From contig CANFGH010000001.1 of the NCBI GenBank assembly GCA_947446285.1, positions 68,730 through 110,683 of the forward strand: a DNA stretch of 41,954 bases, in the 5' to 3' direction. The DNA comes from Chloroflexota bacterium. Lineage in GTDB: Bacteria; Chloroflexota; UBA11872; UBA12225. The first letter of the stretch is position 1, and each line of letters begins with the position of its first letter. Shown in pieces: positions 40,599 through 41,954 of this stretch. Both the position numbers and the translations under genes were made by a program. Under the pieces are notes generated by a model. That model was not told the DNA's origin, did not search any database, and was given only the letters and a program-made list of their open reading frames with translations.

Positions 40599-41576
40599 CT
40601 ACATGAACGCGAATGTCGACCCGGTCCCGGTAGCCACGGCACGATCAAGGATCAGCCGAGCCGTGGCGGCATCCAGGAATGCTGCGCCGACCGATTTGTA
40701 CACGGTCACCGCGCCGTCGGGCAGTCCGGGACGTCCGGGAGACTGGGCGTTGATGACGTCGCCAATCTCCCCGACGATCCTGTCGGGATGGAAGTGACCC
40801 TCGTGCATGGGTATGAGCAGGTCGCCCGCCTCGGCAAGGGCGCCACTCCGGGTGTCTAGGTAGACCTGCGCTCGGGAAATGAGATCTGATCCGAGTTCGC
40901 GTGTCTCCGGCGTGAACGCCCCGACGGCATTGATGTGTGCGCCAGGTCGGGCATTCAGGATGACCGGCACGGAACTGGTGGTGCAGCAGGCAACGATGTC
41001 CGCAGTTGCGGTGATGTCTGGTGAGGTTGCCGAAGCCTCCAGTCTGAAGTGGGCGATGACCCACTTGGCGAAGGCTTCGGCCTTTTCAATCGTGCGTCCG
41101 GAGACGAAGACTCGGGACAGTGAGCGCACGCGGGAGATCATCTCGACGTGTGCCCGTGCCTGCACGCCAGTGCCGAAGATGCCTAGTGTGTGCGCGTCCG
41201 GTCGGGCCAGATGGCGGGTTGCCACGGCCGAGCCGGCTGCAGTTCGGGCCGCGGTGAGGGCGGTGCCGTCCATGACTGCGAGCGGCATTCCGGTGCCGGG
41301 ATCGGTGAGAAGGTAGACCGAAGCGACAGTTGGGAGGCCTCGCTCTGGGTTCCCCGGAAAGACCGACACAACCTTCGTGCCCGTGATGGCAGGGTCATGG
41401 ATGGCACATGGCATGGCCAGGATGACGCCGGCACCGCCCGGAGCGGTGACCGATGCGCGCAGTGGGGTGTCTGTGACACCCCGGGAATACGCGGCGAATG
41501 CTCCAGATACTGCCTCGATGACGGCATCGGGATCAAGTAATCCCAGGACATCATTCTTGCTGAGCAACCGGGTCAT
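40599..41576 (-). CDS. Ornithine cyclodeaminase / mu-crystallin family protein
   Basis: A 325-residue NAD(P)-binding protein. LLSKNDVLGLLDPDAVIEAV begins it; GTKVVSVFPGNPERGLPTV, AVMDGTALTAARTAAGSA and the Rossmann motif LGIFGTGVQARAHVEMI follow, then NAVGAFTPETRELGSDL. These are the landmarks of the OCD/mu-crystallin family, which includes ornithine cyclodeaminase, alanine dehydrogenase (archaeal type) and ketimine reductase. The precise reaction cannot be read from the sequence. The ATG at 41576 is chosen because GGAGG lies 8 nt upstream; the open frame above it is not conserved. It converges on the decarboxylase with a gap of 62 nt. Confidence 0.9.
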   Translation of the reverse strand: MTRLLSKNDVLGLLDPDAVIEAVSGAFAAYSRGVTDTPLRASVTAPGGAGVILAMPCAIHDPAITGTKVVSVFPGNPERGLPTVASVYLLTDPGTGMPLAVMDGTALTAARTAAGSAVATRHLARPDAHTLGIFGTGVQARAHVEMISRVRSLSRVFVSGRTIEKAEAFAKWVIAHFRLEASATSPDITATADIVACCTTSSVPVILNARPGAHINAVGAFTPETRELGSDLISRAQVYLDTRSGALAEAGDLLIPMHEGHFHPDRIVGEIGDVINAQSPGRPGLPDGAVTVYKSVGAAFLDAATARLILDRAVATGTGSTFAFM

Positions 41577-41796
41577 CGGTGAGGCCTCCGTCCATATGGA
41601 ACGGATGCGTTGCTCCGCCGGGACGGAGTGGCCCGTTTGGGTCGGGGGCTGGCGAGTGTCCGGCGACACCGATGCCCAGACTGTCGGGGCTGGTGGCTTT
41701 GGTAAACTCCAAGCGTTCTAGCCCGCGAACCGTGAGGCCATTATCCGGAGTGGATCACGAGGCACGGTGAGGCTGAGGGAGAGGACAAGAACCCTA

Positions 41797-41871
41797 GCCA
41801 GGGTAGCTCAGTGGCAGAGCAGGGGACTCATAAGCCCTTGGTCGGGAGTTCAACTCTCCCCCTTGGCACCA
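41797..41871 (+). tRNA. tRNA with anticodon CAU (Met elongator or Ile2)
   Basis: A complete cloverleaf: acceptor GCCAGGG with CCTTGGC, D stem GCTC/GAGC, anticodon loop CTCATAA with CAU, T stem GGGAG/CTCCC with loop TTCAACT, discriminator A and an encoded CCA. The acceptor has a normal G1-C72 pair, so it is not the initiator. The stretch GACTCATAA with CTTGGTCG resembles E. coli tRNA-Ile2, whose C34 is changed to lysidine; elongator Met is the alternative. The anticodon stem is GGGGA/GCCCT with an A31-G39 mismatch at the loop. The last 83 nt of the window hold nothing recognised. Confidence 0.88.
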
Positions 41872-41954
41872 GATCACGTGGTGCAGGCCGCGGATTGTCG
41901 GGCTACTCGCAACGGCGCGCCATCGTCCGGCCGCCTAGCAAGTAAAACGGCCGA

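Noticed and set aside
41797-41954. Integration (att) site at the tRNA gene
   Set aside because: No integrase and no repeat of the tRNA 3' end was seen within the window.
1-41954. CRISPR arrays, IS elements, prophage
   Set aside because: No regularly spaced repeats, transposase or phage motifs were found on either strand.

Overview
The window is GC-rich chromosomal DNA with densely packed genes on both strands, short intergenic gaps, GC-rich hairpin terminators without U-tracts, and several genes whose -10 box lies only 6-8 nt before the start codon (leaderless mRNAs). No phage, transposase, plasmid or CRISPR signature was seen. A MurF-Alr fusion, a flagellin locus, a lipobox binding protein and the leaderless promoters suggest an environmental bacterium, possibly Chloroflexota or a relative. 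That placement is an inference, not something the sequence proves.

Left part (1-7.6 kb): the N-terminal 422 residues of an ImuB-like inactive Y-family polymerase with a LexA-like box over its promoter; a divergent gene for a fused MurF ligase/alanine racemase; an unknown proline-rich repeat protein; a PHP-domain phosphoesterase; and an orphan sugar-binding lipoprotein. From 7.77 to 12.37 kb a tight four-gene operon runs leftward: MoxR-type AAA+ ATPase, unknown 177-aa protein, HExxH-metallopeptidase/vWA protein, and a divergent S-adenosylmethionine synthetase paralogue. This combination is the best candidate for an undescribed system. An aldo/keto reductase and a GH32 fructosidase, the latter preceded by a coupled 17-codon leader ORF, follow.

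Middle part (15.6-25.4 kb): a YbhGFSR-like ABC exporter (two ATPases, one ABC-2 permease, one very long HlyD-type adaptor), all joined by ATGA overlaps and divergent from a TetR-family regulator that carries two DNA-binding domains. The two ATPases have complementary defects, so only one ATP site of the heterodimer should be complete. Next come a decayed flagellin copy, an intact flagellin, and a tiny LuxR-type HTH protein.

Right part (25.5-42 kb): a divergent shikimate-dehydrogenase-like protein, a GAF histidine kinase, a secreted heparinase II/III-like lyase, a TPR gene interrupted by an in-frame amber codon, a class V aminotransferase, acylphosphatase, two Gfo/Idh/MocA oxidoreductases that share a 30-nt upstream motif, a kynureninase/arylformamidase pair, an aromatic-amino-acid decarboxylase-like enzyme, an ornithine cyclodeaminase/mu-crystallin homologue, and a tRNA with anticodon CAU. 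This part looks like amino-acid and carbohydrate catabolism, with tryptophan/kynurenine breakdown the clearest pathway.
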